From: Amycolatopsis japonica
GTDB lineage: Bacteria; Actinomycetota; Actinomycetes; Mycobacteriales; Pseudonocardiaceae
Assembly: GCF_000732925.1 (NCBI RefSeq)
Contig: NZ_CP008953.1
Coordinates: 3,844,001 to 3,908,000, forward strand
DNA: 64,000 bases
Reading direction: 5' to 3'
The notes beneath the pieces are model-generated. The model made no database searches, was not told the DNA's origin, and saw only the letters and a program-made list of their open reading frames with translations. The stretch's first letter is position 1; each line of letters opens with the position of its first letter. This document shows positions 24,146-33,237 of this stretch, in pieces. The translations under genes were made by a program, and so were the position numbers.

Positions 24146-24252
24146 GCCGGGTCATCTCCGATCTCGCTGATTCGATGACCAGTTCCCCCGGTCCCTTCGG
24201 GAAGAAAACTAGCGGCGAAGCAGCCGGGTTATGAGAGTAAAAATGCCGTTCC

Positions 24253-24270
24253 CGGTGAATTCGTTCACCG
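24253..24270 (-). terminator. hairpin at the end of the serine-hydrolase unit
   Basis: CGGTGAA, TTCG, TTCACCG: 7-bp arms with a 4-base loop, overlapping the stop codon (24265-24267) of the small downstream gene. Confidence 0.5.
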
Positions 24271-24618
24271 TCGTCGGTGATACCGCCAGAGTGCGCCGGT
24301 TTTGTCGGTGGCCTTCAGCAGTTCGTCGGGGTGTGGTGTGTCCGGCCAGATTTGGATCAGGTGATGTTCGATCGGGTCGTTCGGTCCGCGGTCTTCACCG
24401 GCGTCGCGGTGACGTACTGAGTCCCGTACTCGAAAGTCGCCGTCCGGAGCCGGCGGCAGCGTGACCGCGACGAAACCCGGCGCCGTGGCGAGCAATCCCG
24501 TGGTGTCGGGGGTGGGGAAGGCTCCGGCGATGTGCAGAGGGCTTCGCGGGTCGTCGCGGTCCCCGAGGGAGAAAACGTTGTCCTCGATGAAAATCGTGCC
24601 CGTGGACCGGTGGAGCAT
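24265..24618 (-). CDS. hypothetical protein coupled to a serine hydrolase
   Basis: 117 aa, not recognised. N-terminus STGTIFIEDNVFSLGD, mid GFVAVTLPPAPDGDFRVRDS, end LWRYHRRR. No signal peptide or membrane helix. Its ATG overlaps the stop of the serine hydrolase gene (TGATG), so the two are translationally coupled and share a transcript. It may be a cytosolic small beta protein; role unknown. Confidence 0.65.
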   Translation of the reverse strand: MLHRSTGTIFIEDNVFSLGDRDDPRSPLHIAGAFPTPDTTGLLATAPGFVAVTLPPAPDGDFRVRDSVRHRDAGEDRGPNDPIEHHLIQIWPDTPHPDELLKATDKTGALWRYHRRR

Positions 24619-25727
24619 CAGCAGAAGACCTCGGTGAGCAGCTTGACGAACGCCGGGTTCGGATCGCCTCCGGTCGGCGCGCTCGTGGCCGAAAGCTCCA
24701 GCCGCTTCCGGGTGTCCGGCGTGGTCAGCAGCTGCGAGGAATAGCCGGGGATACCGCCGCTATGGCCCCACACCCGGGTACCGCACGGCAGGGTCTGCAC
24801 CTGCAGGCCGAGACCGTATTCGGGGCTGACCGTCGTGGTCTTGGTGATCTCCTGCTGTTGTGCGGGTTTGAGCAGCCTGCCGCTCGCCAGGGCCACGCCG
24901 AAGGTGTCCAGATCACGGGTCGTCGAGATGATCTCGCCCGCGGCCCACGCGACCGAAGGGTTGAGACGGGTGATGTCGGTCGGCTTGCCCGCCACGGACA
25001 CGTAGCCGTGGGCGTGCGGGCCGCTGATGTCGACGTCGTCGCCGGGAACCTCGGTGTCGTGGAGGCGCAACGGCGTCAAAATCCGTTGCTCGACCGCCTT
25101 TGCATACGGCCTGCCGGTCAATCGTTCCACCAGCAGACCCGCGACCACGTAGTTGGTGTTGGAGTAGCTCCACCGGGTTCCGGGCTCGAAGTCGAGCGGC
25201 TTGCCGGTCGAGATCTTGAGCAGTTCCTGCGGTTTCCAGTGCTTGTAGCGGATCTTCTCGAACTCGGCCGGGTCGAGCGGCAACGCGTCGGTGTAGTTGT
25301 AGAGGCCGCTGGTGTGCTGCAGGACCTGGCGCACGGTGATGCGGCCGTCGATCAGGCCGGGCAGGTAGCGGACGACCGGCACGTCCAGGTCGAGCTTGCC
25401 CTCGCCGGCGAGTTGCAGCAGCACCGTCGATACGAACGTCTTGGTGATGCTGCCGACGCGGAACCGGCCGTTCTCCGGGACCGGCCGGTTCGAACCCAGT
25501 TCCGCCTTGCCGGAGCGCGCGGTGAAACGCTGGTGGCCATCGGTCACCCTGGCCTGCGCGCCGAGCGCTCCTCCAGTTGTGGTGAGCTGGTCCAGCGCCT
25601 CCTGCACGACCTTGCGATCGGCGTCGGCGTCGGCCAGCGCGGTGCCCGTGGTGGCGATCAGACCGGCCGCGGTGAGCGCGGCGACGAGCCGGATTCTCAG
25701 CGAAGCCCGCGAGAGTTTTCTTTGCAT
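24618..25727 (-). CDS. secreted serine hydrolase (beta-lactamase / DD-peptidase fold)
   Basis: 369 aa. Signal peptide about 1-33 (GTALA before DADADR). Class C-like catalytic motifs: SITK (nucleophile Ser and Lys), YSNTNY (YxN) and GHSGGIPGY in place of the KTG box. It resembles Streptomyces R61-type D-alanyl-D-alanine carboxypeptidases and related esterases, acting outside the membrane. Strict distinction between DD-peptidase and esterase is not possible here. First gene of a two-gene unit. Confidence 0.87.
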   Translation of the reverse strand: MQRKLSRASLRIRLVAALTAAGLIATTGTALADADADRKVVQEALDQLTTTGGALGAQARVTDGHQRFTARSGKAELGSNRPVPENGRFRVGSITKTFVSTVLLQLAGEGKLDLDVPVVRYLPGLIDGRITVRQVLQHTSGLYNYTDALPLDPAEFEKIRYKHWKPQELLKISTGKPLDFEPGTRWSYSNTNYVVAGLLVERLTGRPYAKAVEQRILTPLRLHDTEVPGDDVDISGPHAHGYVSVAGKPTDITRLNPSVAWAAGEIISTTRDLDTFGVALASGRLLKPAQQQEITKTTTVSPEYGLGLQVQTLPCGTRVWGHSGGIPGYSSQLLTTPDTRKRLELSATSAPTGGDPNPAFVKLLTEVFC

Positions 25728-25936
25728 GATGCGAAAATCCCCCTTAGAAGCCCAAAGGCTCTCCCCGGCCGACGTGAGCCGACGCTAGCGGCCGGCGTTC
25801 GCCACCCGCAGTACCTGAAAATCACAACCACTCGAAGAGAGCAGATGGCCGGGCACGCGGGGGAGTGGGCCGTCACACGACGTCCATCACGCGGTGGCAA
25901 CGGGTCGGCGGACTCCACCAATGGTAGGAATGCCTG

Positions 25937-27259
25937 GTGACCGAACCGAATTTGATCGAAGCAGCAGCCGAAGAGGCAGTCACCCTCACCAGTGAACTGA
26001 TCCGCATCGACACCACCAACACCGGTGACCCCGACACGCTGGTCGGTGAACGCGCCGCGGCCGAGTACGTCGCCGAGAAGCTCACCGACGCGGGCTACGA
26101 GATCACCTATGTCGAGTCCGGCGGCAAGGACCGCCACAACGTGATCGTCCGGCTGCCGGGCGCCGACCCCTCGCGCGGCGCGCTCCTGATCCACGGTCAC
26201 CTCGACGCCGTCCCCGCCGACGCCTCGGAGTGGTCTGTGCACCCGTTCTCCGGCGCGATCCAGGACGACTACGTCTGGGGCCGCGGCGCGGTCGACATGA
26301 AGGACATGTGCGGGATGGCGCTCGCGCTGGCCCGTCACTACAAGATCAACGGCATCGTCCCGCCGCGTGACCTCGTCTTCGCGTTCCTGGCCGACGAAGA
26401 AGCGGGCGGAAAGTACGGCGCGCAGTGGCTGGTCGAGAACCGGCCGGAGCTGTTCGAGGGCGTCACCGAGGCGATCAGCGAGGTCGGCGGCTTCTCGATC
26501 ACGCTGAAGGACAACGTCCGCGCGTACCTCATCGAGACGGCCGAAAAGGGCATCCGCTGGATGAAGCTGCGCGTGCGCGGCACCGCCGGTCACGGCTCGA
26601 TGATCCACCGCGACAACGCCGTCACCAAGCTGTCCGAGGCCGTCGCCAGGCTCGGCAACCACCGTTTCCCCCTGGTCATGACCGACTCCGTCCGCGAGTT
26701 CCTGGACGGCGTCACCGAGATCACCGGCTGGGACTTCCCCGAGGACGACATCGAGGGTTCCGTCGCGAAACTCGGCAACATCTCCCGGATGATCGGCGCG
26801 ACCCTGCGTGACACGGCGAACCCGACGATGCTCACGGCGGGCTATAAGTCGAACGTCATCCCCTCGGTCGCGGAGGCTTCGGTCGACTGCCGGATCCTTC
26901 CCGGCCGTCTCGAAGCGTTCAACGCCGAGCTGGAGGAGATCCTCGGCCCGGACATCGAGAAGGAGTGGATGGAGCTGCCGCCGGTCGAGACGACCTTCGA
27001 CGGTGCCCTGGTCGACGCCATGACCAACGCCGTCCTCGCCGAGGACCCTGGCGCCCGCACGCTCCCGTACATGCTCTCCGGCGGCACCGACGCGAAGTCC
27101 TTCCAGTCGCTCGGGATCCGCAACTTCGGGTTCGCCCCGCTGCAGCTGCCCGCGGACCTCGATTTCTCGGCGCTGTTCCACGGAGTCGACGAGCGCGTCC
27201 CGGTCGACGCGCTGAAGTTCGGCGTGCGCGTGCTCGACCGCTTCCTCCGTTCGGCCTGA
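25937..27259 (+). CDS. M20 family metallopeptidase
   Basis: 440 aa. M20 metal motifs in order: LLIHGHLDAVP (His and Asp), GRGAVDMKD (bridging Asp), FLADEEAGG (catalytic and ligand Glu), ISEVGG and a C-terminal SGGTDAKSF. A dimerisation domain lies about residues 190-300 (AEKGIRWMKLRVRGTAGHGS). It should hydrolyse a peptide, N-acyl amino acid or similar amide in the cytosol. GTG 25937. Its stop overlaps the start of the hydrolase gene (TGATG). Confidence 0.9.
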   Translation: MTEPNLIEAAAEEAVTLTSELIRIDTTNTGDPDTLVGERAAAEYVAEKLTDAGYEITYVESGGKDRHNVIVRLPGADPSRGALLIHGHLDAVPADASEWSVHPFSGAIQDDYVWGRGAVDMKDMCGMALALARHYKINGIVPPRDLVFAFLADEEAGGKYGAQWLVENRPELFEGVTEAISEVGGFSITLKDNVRAYLIETAEKGIRWMKLRVRGTAGHGSMIHRDNAVTKLSEAVARLGNHRFPLVMTDSVREFLDGVTEITGWDFPEDDIEGSVAKLGNISRMIGATLRDTANPTMLTAGYKSNVIPSVAEASVDCRILPGRLEAFNAELEEILGPDIEKEWMELPPVETTFDGALVDAMTNAVLAEDPGARTLPYMLSGGTDAKSFQSLGIRNFGFAPLQLPADLDFSALFHGVDERVPVDALKFGVRVLDRFLRSA

Positions 27260-28137
27260 TGCCCGGTCTGCTGGCCGCCGACGGGACACCCCTGCATTTC
27301 GAACGCTGGGGTGATCCGTCGGCGCCGGTGACCGTCGTCCTCCTCCACGGGTACGCCCTCGACAGGCGAAGCTGGCGCGCCATCGCGCCGGTGCTGGCGG
27401 AAGCCGCGGAGAAGCCGGTCGCGGTGCTCGCCTACGACCAGCGCGGGCACGGCGAATCCGGTGAGGTCCGGGCCGCGTCGGCGACCATGGGACACCTCGC
27501 CGACGATCTGGCCGAGGTGCTGGAGAAGGTGATCCCCGACGGCAAGGTCGTCCTGGTCGGCCACGACATGGGCGGGCTCGCGATCCTGTCGCTCGCCCAG
27601 CGCCACCCGGATGCCTTCGCGGCGCGAGTGGCGGGAATCGGGTTGCTCGCGATGTCGGCGGGCGGTGTCACGCCGGACGCGATCTGGCCGAACGCGCTCG
27701 GGAAACTCGGCCGCGACCTGGAGATGGTCTTCGGGACCAAACTCATCGGCCTGGTGCGTGAGCACACGAGCAAGGCGGTGACCGCCGGGCTGCGGTGGTG
27801 GCTCTTCGGGGACGACCCGGTGCCCGCCGACGTCGAACTGACGGTGCGGATGATCCGCGGCAACTGGCCGCAGACGGTATCGGCGTTTCGACCAGCGCTG
27901 GACGCCTACACGCGGGAATCCGCGTTGTCGCAGGTCGGCGCGGTGCCGGTGATCGCGATCGTGGGGGAGCGCGACAAGCTCGTGCCCACGGCGGACGTCG
28001 AGGAGCTGGCCGGCGCCGTGCAGAACGGCACGTCCGTGGTGCTCCCCGGGGTCGGGCACGTCGTCCCGCTCGAGGCGGCCCCGCAGGTGGTACCCCGCTT
28101 GCTGGCCCTGGCGAACCGTGCGCACCGACAAGACTGA
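27259..28137 (+). CDS. alpha/beta hydrolase with Asp nucleophile
   Basis: 292 aa. Oxyanion region LLHGYALDRRSW, nucleophile elbow GHDMGG (Asp rather than Ser), GERDKL for the acid, and GVGHVVPLEA for the His. An Asp elbow is the hallmark of haloalkane dehalogenase/epoxide hydrolase-type enzymes, so the chemistry probably goes through an alkyl-enzyme ester. It starts within the stop of the M20 gene, implying joint expression. Substrate unknown. Confidence 0.85.
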   Translation: MPGLLAADGTPLHFERWGDPSAPVTVVLLHGYALDRRSWRAIAPVLAEAAEKPVAVLAYDQRGHGESGEVRAASATMGHLADDLAEVLEKVIPDGKVVLVGHDMGGLAILSLAQRHPDAFAARVAGIGLLAMSAGGVTPDAIWPNALGKLGRDLEMVFGTKLIGLVREHTSKAVTAGLRWWLFGDDPVPADVELTVRMIRGNWPQTVSAFRPALDAYTRESALSQVGAVPVIAIVGERDKLVPTADVEELAGAVQNGTSVVLPGVGHVVPLEAAPQVVPRLLALANRAHRQD

Positions 28138-28142
28138 TTTCC

Positions 28143-28171
28143 TTGACAAAAACTCTTTCCGGTGACACCTT
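28143..28171 (+). promoter_or_regulatory. candidate promoter of the ArsR/SRPBCC unit
   Basis: TTGACA at 28143-28148, 17-bp spacer, weak CACCTT at 28166-28171, with the ATG only 6 nt further and no Shine-Dalgarno. Suggests a leaderless transcript. Confidence 0.4.
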
Positions 28172-28177
28172 CTTGGC

Positions 28178-28774
28178 ATGTTCTCCGTTGCGGTGATCGA
28201 GGACGCGGAAGCGGCCGAAGTGTCGCTGGATCCGGTCCGGGCCAGGCTGCTCGCCGAACTCGCCGAGCCGGCGTCGGCCACGATGCTGGCCGCGCGGGTG
28301 GACCTGCCGAGACAGAAGGTGAACTACCACCTTCGCGCGCTGGAGAAGCACGGGCTGGTCGAGCTCGTCGAGGAACGGCGGAAGGGCAACGTCACCGAGC
28401 GCATGATGCGCGCGACGGCGTCCTCGTACGTCATCTCGCCGACGGCGCTCTCGGCGGTGCAGCCCGATCCGGCGCAGTCACCGGACCGGCTGTCCGCACG
28501 CTGGCTGCTCGCGGTGGCCGGGAGGCTCGTGCGCGACGTCGGCTTGCTGATCACCGGTGCGACCAAGGCGCGCAAGCGGGTCGCGACCTTCGCGATCGAC
28601 GGCGAGGTGCGGTTCTCCTCCGCCGCGGACCGGGCCGCGTTCGCCGAAGAGCTCACCGTCGCGATCACGAATCTGGTGAGCAAATACCACGACGAGGGCG
28701 CCGAACAGGGCCGCGATCACCGGATCGTCGTCGCCGTCCATCCGAGTGTCAGAACCGAGCCCGAGGAGCGCTGA
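28178..28774 (+). CDS. ArsR-like winged-helix regulator
   Basis: 198 aa. The N-terminal winged helix has LDPVRARLLAELAEPASATMLA, recognition helix LPRQKVNYHLRALEKHGLV and a basic wing. The C-terminal region is helical and Val/Ala rich with KYHDEG. This pattern commonly precedes SRPBCC (AHSA1-like) genes, and one begins directly after the stop here. Probably a repressor of this pair; no metal-binding cysteines are visible. Confidence 0.88.
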   Translation: MFSVAVIEDAEAAEVSLDPVRARLLAELAEPASATMLAARVDLPRQKVNYHLRALEKHGLVELVEERRKGNVTERMMRATASSYVISPTALSAVQPDPAQSPDRLSARWLLAVAGRLVRDVGLLITGATKARKRVATFAIDGEVRFSSAADRAAFAEELTVAITNLVSKYHDEGAEQGRDHRIVVAVHPSVRTEPEER

Positions 28775-29521
28775 GTGGGCCACGAATTCGAGATCACCGA
28801 CCGCCTCGAGGTCGACGCGACGCCCGAACAGGTCTGGGACGCCATCGCGACCGGACCTGGGATCACGTCGTGGTTCATGGGCCGTAACGAGGTCGACGGC
28901 GGCGTCGGCGGAACCGTGAAGACCGCGTTCGGCGGCTACGAACCCACGTCGGCGATCACGTCCTGGGACCCGCTGGAGCGGCTCGTCTACGGCACGGAAC
29001 CCGCGCCGGACGGACGGTTCGTCGCGTACGAGTTCCTCATCGAGGGCCGCTCCGGCGGCAGCACCGTACTGCGGACCGTGACGAGCGGCTTCCTGCCCGG
29101 CGACGACTGGGAAGACGAGTTCGAGGCGATGACCGCGGGTGGCGAGCTGTTCCTCCGCACCCTCGTCGAATACCTCAACCGGTTCGCCGGCCGGAAGGCC
29201 GTGCCGGTGACGGTGTTCGGGCCGATGATCGGGGACTGGGACAGCGCATGGCTGAAGCTGGGCCGGGAACTCGGCCTCGCGGGGCGGCCGGAAACGGGGG
29301 ACCGGGTCCGGCTTTCCACCGACTCCGTGTCCACTGTGGAGGGCGAGGTCTATCTCGCGAACGCGCAGACGGTCGGCATCCGGACCTCGGACGCTTTCCT
29401 GCGCTTCGTGCGCGGGTTCGCCGGGCCGATGGTCGCGATGCATCACCTGTTCGGCGATGTCGATCCTGTGGAACAGGACGGGATCTGGGCGGGCTGGCTG
29501 GGCCGGGTCTTCAAGAGCTGA
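28775..29521 (+). CDS. SRPBCC / AHSA1-like domain protein
   Basis: 248 aa. SRPBCC start (FEITDRLEVDATPEQVWDAI, TSWFMGRNEV) and the characteristic WDPLERLVYGTE. The C-terminal third (AGPMVAMHHLFGDVDPV) extends beyond a single domain and may be a second lobe. The family binds hydrophobic ligands or acts as Hsp90 co-activator-like proteins; role here unknown. GTG starts 1 bp after the regulator's stop, after GAGGAG. Confidence 0.85.
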   Translation: MGHEFEITDRLEVDATPEQVWDAIATGPGITSWFMGRNEVDGGVGGTVKTAFGGYEPTSAITSWDPLERLVYGTEPAPDGRFVAYEFLIEGRSGGSTVLRTVTSGFLPGDDWEDEFEAMTAGGELFLRTLVEYLNRFAGRKAVPVTVFGPMIGDWDSAWLKLGRELGLAGRPETGDRVRLSTDSVSTVEGEVYLANAQTVGIRTSDAFLRFVRGFAGPMVAMHHLFGDVDPVEQDGIWAGWLGRVFKS

Positions 29522-29595
29522 AGGGGCCTTTCGCCGCATCTCATGCGGTGAAGGACGCTTTCGTCGCGCGTGCCAAGTCCGTGAAGGGCCCCTTC

Positions 29596-29612
29596 CCTCG
29601 GCTCAGCCGAGG
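29596..29612. terminator. small perfect palindrome
   Basis: CCTCGGCT, C, AGCCGAGG: 8-bp arms around one base, 75 bp after the SRPBCC stop, in a palindrome-rich gap. Confidence 0.45.
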
Positions 29613-29628
29613 AAACTCGACCTTCCCA

Positions 29629-29685
29629 AGTACGTGAAGGCCCCCTTCGCTGCGCTAGACGCAATGAAGGGGGCCTTCACGTACT
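29629..29685. repeat. palindromic intergenic element (copy B, variant)
   Basis: 26-bp arms (29629-29654, 29660-29685) with two mismatches and the same CTAGA loop as copy A. The arm reads ACGTGAAGG where the other copies read ACATGAAGG on both arms, a compensatory change. Confidence 0.8.
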
Positions 29686-29743
29686 ACAGCGACCACCCGA
29701 CGGCACGGAGCCAGTCGGGAGGGCCCACATCATCGGCTGCTTC

Positions 29744-29965
29744 TCAGGTGATGAGGCCGGGCAGCGGTGTAGCGGTGCGCTTCCGGCGCAACCACACCCT
29801 CCGGGTCCCGTCCGAGTAGAGCCGGACGGTCGAAAGCTCCCAGCCGGCGAACTCGGCGTGGATCGACAGCTGCGTCGCCGCCGCCCGCCGGGAAACACCA
29901 GGAGGCAGCTGCAGCCGCCGGTACTCCCAATCCCCTTCGACCACCGCCTCGTCCACCACTGTCAT
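29744..29965 (-). CDS. DUF5703 family protein
   Basis: 73 aa. WEYRRLQLPPGVSRRAA, GWELSTVRLYSDGTRRVWLRR fit the DUF5703 pattern I know from actinobacteria. Cytosolic, basic. Its ATG overlaps the stop of the propeller lipoprotein gene (ATGA), so it is translationally coupled. Function unknown. Confidence 0.8.
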   Translation of the reverse strand: MTVVDEAVVEGDWEYRRLQLPPGVSRRAAATQLSIHAEFAGWELSTVRLYSDGTRRVWLRRKRTATPLPGLIT

Positions 29966-30975
29966 GGCGTGATCACCTGGATCCCTTCTCCGATGGCCGA
30001 GCCGACGACCACACGGCCGCCCTGCTCGTCGACGGTGACCGAATCTGGCTGCCGCACGGTGGGGAACCGGTGCTTCTCGATCGGCTCTCCACCGCGGACG
30101 TCGAAACCGACGACCTCGTTGCGTTCGGTGAGCGTGACCCAGGCGAGGCCGCGCGTGCGGTCGTAGGCGATGCCGTACGCCCCGCCGGGAACGGGGTAGC
30201 GCTGGCGCAACAGCAGCGGCGTCGTGGAGAACGCCAGCAGTGCGCCCGCGCGCGCGTCGGTGACGAAGACGCGGCCGAGATCGTCGGTGACGGCGTTGGC
30301 CGCGCCGTCGCCTGCGCGCAGGCCCTCGCCGATCTTGCCCTCGGCGAGGTCGACGGCGAACAGGGCGGTGCGGAGCTTGTCGAGCACGACCACGCCGTCA
30401 CCGGTGTTCAGCACGTCGTCGGCGCTGTAGATCTGGCCGGTGATGGTCCTCGGTCCCGCGTTCTTCGACAGCACCTCGACGGCCTTGCGGTCCCGGACGG
30501 ACACCAGCGTCGCGTCGCCGTCGGCGAGGCCGGCCGACGGCTGCCCCGCGACCGGGACCGTCTCCAGCGCGCCACCGGGCAGGGAGACCTTCGCCAGGAG
30601 ACTCTTGCTGGGAACGCTGGCGAGCACTTGGGAGCCCGAGACCGTCAGGCGCTCGGCAGGACCGGGCAGGGCCACTGTCGTCTTCGGGGCGTCCAAGGCG
30701 GCGAGATCGTAGATACGCAGCGACGGCGGCTCCGAAACGGCGACGACCAGCGACTTGCTCGCCTCGTCGGTCACCAGGGCCCGCACCCCCGGCACCGCGA
30801 ACACCGAACCGGCGGGTTTGACGGTCACGGCGGGGGAGACCGCCGCCGTCGCCGCGACGGGGTTCTGCACGATCTGCAAGGAGTCGTTCGGCGTGTCGTC
30901 CGTACTGCAGGACGAGAGCACCAGGACACCGGCGAGCGGGATCGCGATCCGGGAAACGGCGGACAGCCGACCCAC
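29962..30975 (-). CDS. beta-propeller lipoprotein
   Basis: 337 aa. The GTG at 30975 is best placed: GGTGGAGG ends 7 nt upstream, and it gives a short signal peptide with lipobox LSSC (Cys about residue 23). The mature protein has repeated blade-like segments (VTDDLGRVFVTDARAGALLAF, GIAYDRTRGLAWVTLTERNEVV, SVTVDEQGGRVVVGSA) of YncE/SMP-30-type propellers. It sits on the outer membrane face, ligand unknown. It is followed in operon by DUF5703, a combination seen in other actinobacteria. Confidence 0.82.
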   Translation of the reverse strand: MGRLSAVSRIAIPLAGVLVLSSCSTDDTPNDSLQIVQNPVAATAAVSPAVTVKPAGSVFAVPGVRALVTDEASKSLVVAVSEPPSLRIYDLAALDAPKTTVALPGPAERLTVSGSQVLASVPSKSLLAKVSLPGGALETVPVAGQPSAGLADGDATLVSVRDRKAVEVLSKNAGPRTITGQIYSADDVLNTGDGVVVLDKLRTALFAVDLAEGKIGEGLRAGDGAANAVTDDLGRVFVTDARAGALLAFSTTPLLLRQRYPVPGGAYGIAYDRTRGLAWVTLTERNEVVGFDVRGGEPIEKHRFPTVRQPDSVTVDEQGGRVVVGSAIGEGIQVITP

Positions 30976-31088
30976 CTTGGTGCCTCCACCTGCTATTCGT
31001 CGAACGGACTTGTCCAGCATCCTCCTGGAACTCCACCACGTCACGTCAGCGTCACCCAACAGTCACCTAATCCAGTATTCGAGACGGC

Positions 31089-32054
31089 TCAGAGGCCGCG
31101 TTCCGGGTACCCGACCTCGATCGCGCTGACGTCGTCGAGCGCCGAGCGGATGGCGGGCGGGAGCGTGATGTCCTCGGCGGTGAGCGAGCCGGTCAGCTGA
31201 CCGGTGTCACGGGCTCCGACCACGGGCGCGACCACTCCGGGCCGGTCGCGGACCCAGGCCAGCGCGACCGCCAGCGGCGAGGTGCCGAGGCCGTCGGCGG
31301 CCGTCGCGACCGCCTGCACGATCCTGGCCGCGCGATCGGTCCGGTGATGTTCGACATAGCCCGCGAAAACGCTCGAAGCGCCGCGCGAATCGGCGGGCGT
31401 CCCGCTGCGGTACTTGCCGGTGAGCACGCCCCGGCCGAGCGGCGCCCACGGCAGGAGCCCGATGCCGTGATGCTCGGCCGCGGGGACGACCTCGCGATCG
31501 ACTCCGCGCTCCAGCAGCGAGTACTCGACCTGCGTCGAGACGAGCGGGGCGACGGCCGAACTGCGGGCCGCGGCGGTCGCCAGCTGCCAGCCCGAGTAGT
31601 TGGAGACGCCGACGTAGCGGGCCTTTCCGCTGGTCACGGCGTATTCGAGGGCCGCGAGCGTCTCGTCGACCGGCACGGTGGTGTCCCAGGCGTGCAGTTG
31701 CCACAGGTCGATGTGGTCGGTGCCGAGCCGTCGCAGCGAGCCTTCGAGCGCGCTCAGCAGGGCACCGCGCGAGGCTCCGCCGCCGAACGGGCCGTCGGTG
31801 CGGCGGGCGACGGCCTTGGTGGCGAGCACGATGTCGTCGCGGGGGACCAGGTCGCCGAGCAGCGCGCCCAGGACGCGTTCGCTCTCACCCTCGCCGTAGA
31901 TGTCGGCGGTGTCGACCAGGGTGCCCCCGGCATCGACGAACGCGACCAGCTGGCTGGCCGCCTCCTCCGAGTCGGTGTCGCCACCCCACGTCATGGTCCC
32001 GAGGGCCATCCGCGAGACCCGAAGTCCCGACCGGCCGAGCTGTCGCTTTTCCAC
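31089..32054 (-). CDS. aldo/keto reductase
   Basis: 321 aa TIM barrel. Catalytic tetrad fits DTADIYG (Asp48, Tyr53), LATKAV (Lys) and LWQLHAWD (His). The NADPH-binding end has PVVGARDTGQL. Should reduce small carbonyl compounds with NADPH. GTG start at 32054. It is divergent from the F420-type oxidoreductase across 136 bp. Confidence 0.92.
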   Translation of the reverse strand: MEKRQLGRSGLRVSRMALGTMTWGGDTDSEEAASQLVAFVDAGGTLVDTADIYGEGESERVLGALLGDLVPRDDIVLATKAVARRTDGPFGGGASRGALLSALEGSLRRLGTDHIDLWQLHAWDTTVPVDETLAALEYAVTSGKARYVGVSNYSGWQLATAAARSSAVAPLVSTQVEYSLLERGVDREVVPAAEHHGIGLLPWAPLGRGVLTGKYRSGTPADSRGASSVFAGYVEHHRTDRAARIVQAVATAADGLGTSPLAVALAWVRDRPGVVAPVVGARDTGQLTGSLTAEDITLPPAIRSALDDVSAIEVGYPERGL

Positions 32055-32190
32055 GACGGGCGAGCCTAGCCGGAAGGCAAGTGCGGGTCGCGGAGCAGGT
32101 GAGCGTGTCGTGATCGAGTACCACCGTGCGGGTCATCGGCTGTCAACACCCTGAACGGAGGAGTGACACTCCGATGGATACATTCACGCC

Positions 32191-33237
32191 GTGCGACTCG
32201 GACTGAACTTGGGCTATTGGGGCGCGGGGAACGACGCGGCCAACCTGGCATTGGCGAAGAAGGCGGACGAACTGGACTACGCGGTCGTCTGGGCCGCGGA
32301 GGCCTACGGTTCGGACGCGCCGACGGTGCTCTCGTGGGTGGCGGCGCAGACCTCACGGATCGACGTGGGCAGCGCGGTGTTGCAGATCCCCGCGCGGACA
32401 CCGGCGATGACCGCGATGACCGCCGCGACCCTGGACACGCTTTCCGGCGGCCGGTTCCGCCTCGGCCTCGGTGTTTCCGGTCCGCAGGTCTCCGAGGGCT
32501 GGCACGGCGTGAAGTTCGCGTCGCCGCTCGGCCGCACTCGCGAATACGTCGAGATCGTCCGCAAGGCGCTCAGCCGCGAGCGGGTCCGGTACGACGGCGA
32601 CCACTTCCAGCTGCCGCTGCCTGGCGGGCCCGGCAAGGCACTGACCCTGACCGTGCACCCTGTGCGCGAAGAGATCCCCGTGTACCTGGCCGCCATCGGC
32701 CCGAAGAACCTCGAACTGACCGGTGAGATCGCGAACGGCTGGCTGCCGGTCTTCTACTCGCCCGAGCACGCCGGTGAGCAGCTGAAGCTGATCCAGGCCG
32801 GGGCGGACAAGGCCGGGCGCTCCCTCGACGGATTCGACGTCGTCCCCACCGTCCCGCTCGTGGTCGGTGACGACTGGAAGGCCTGCGCCGACGCGGTCCG
32901 CGGGTACGCGGCGCTGTACATCGGCGGGATGGGCAGCCGGGAGAAGAACTTCTACAACCAGCTCGCCTGCCGGATGGGTTTCGAGCGCGAAGCGGCCGAC
33001 GTCCAGCAGAAGTATCTGGGCAGGGACTACGAGGGCGCCATGGCGGCCGTCCCGCTGGAGTTCATCGACGCGACGTCGCTGCTGGGGCCCAAGGAGCGCG
33101 TCGCGGAGCGGATGCAGGCCTTCGCGGAGTCCGGTGTCACGACGCTGACCGTCGCGCCCGCCATGCCGGATCCCGAGGGCTCCGCACACGCCCTCCAGGT
33201 CACCGCCGAAGCCGTCGAATCGGCCGGTGTCGCCTGA
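32191..33237 (+). CDS. LLM class F420-dependent oxidoreductase
   Basis: 348 aa luciferase-like TIM barrel: [50 protein letters not shown], and [22 protein letters not shown]. It resembles F420-dependent methylene-H4MPT reductase-like/Rv-type proteins. Likely uses reduced F420 as hydride donor. GTG at 32191 has TACATT 6 nt upstream and no Shine-Dalgarno (leaderless candidate). It overlaps uppP by one base (TGATG). Confidence 0.9.
   Translation: MRLGLNLGYWGAGNDAANLALAKKADELDYAVVWAAEAYGSDAPTVLSWVAAQTSRIDVGSAVLQIPARTPAMTAMTAATLDTLSGGRFRLGLGVSGPQVSEGWHGVKFASPLGRTREYVEIVRKALSRERVRYDGDHFQLPLPGGPGKALTLTVHPVREEIPVYLAAIGPKNLELTGEIANGWLPVFYSPEHAGEQLKLIQAGADKAGRSLDGFDVVPTVPLVVGDDWKACADAVRGYAALYIGGMGSREKNFYNQLACRMGFEREAADVQQKYLGRDYEGAMAAVPLEFIDATSLLGPKERVAERMQAFAESGVTTLTVAPAMPDPEGSAHALQVTAEAVESAGVA

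Noticed and set aside
29522..29743. Small genes in the palindrome-rich gap
   Set aside because: Short ORFs there follow the palindromes and have no ribosome sites.
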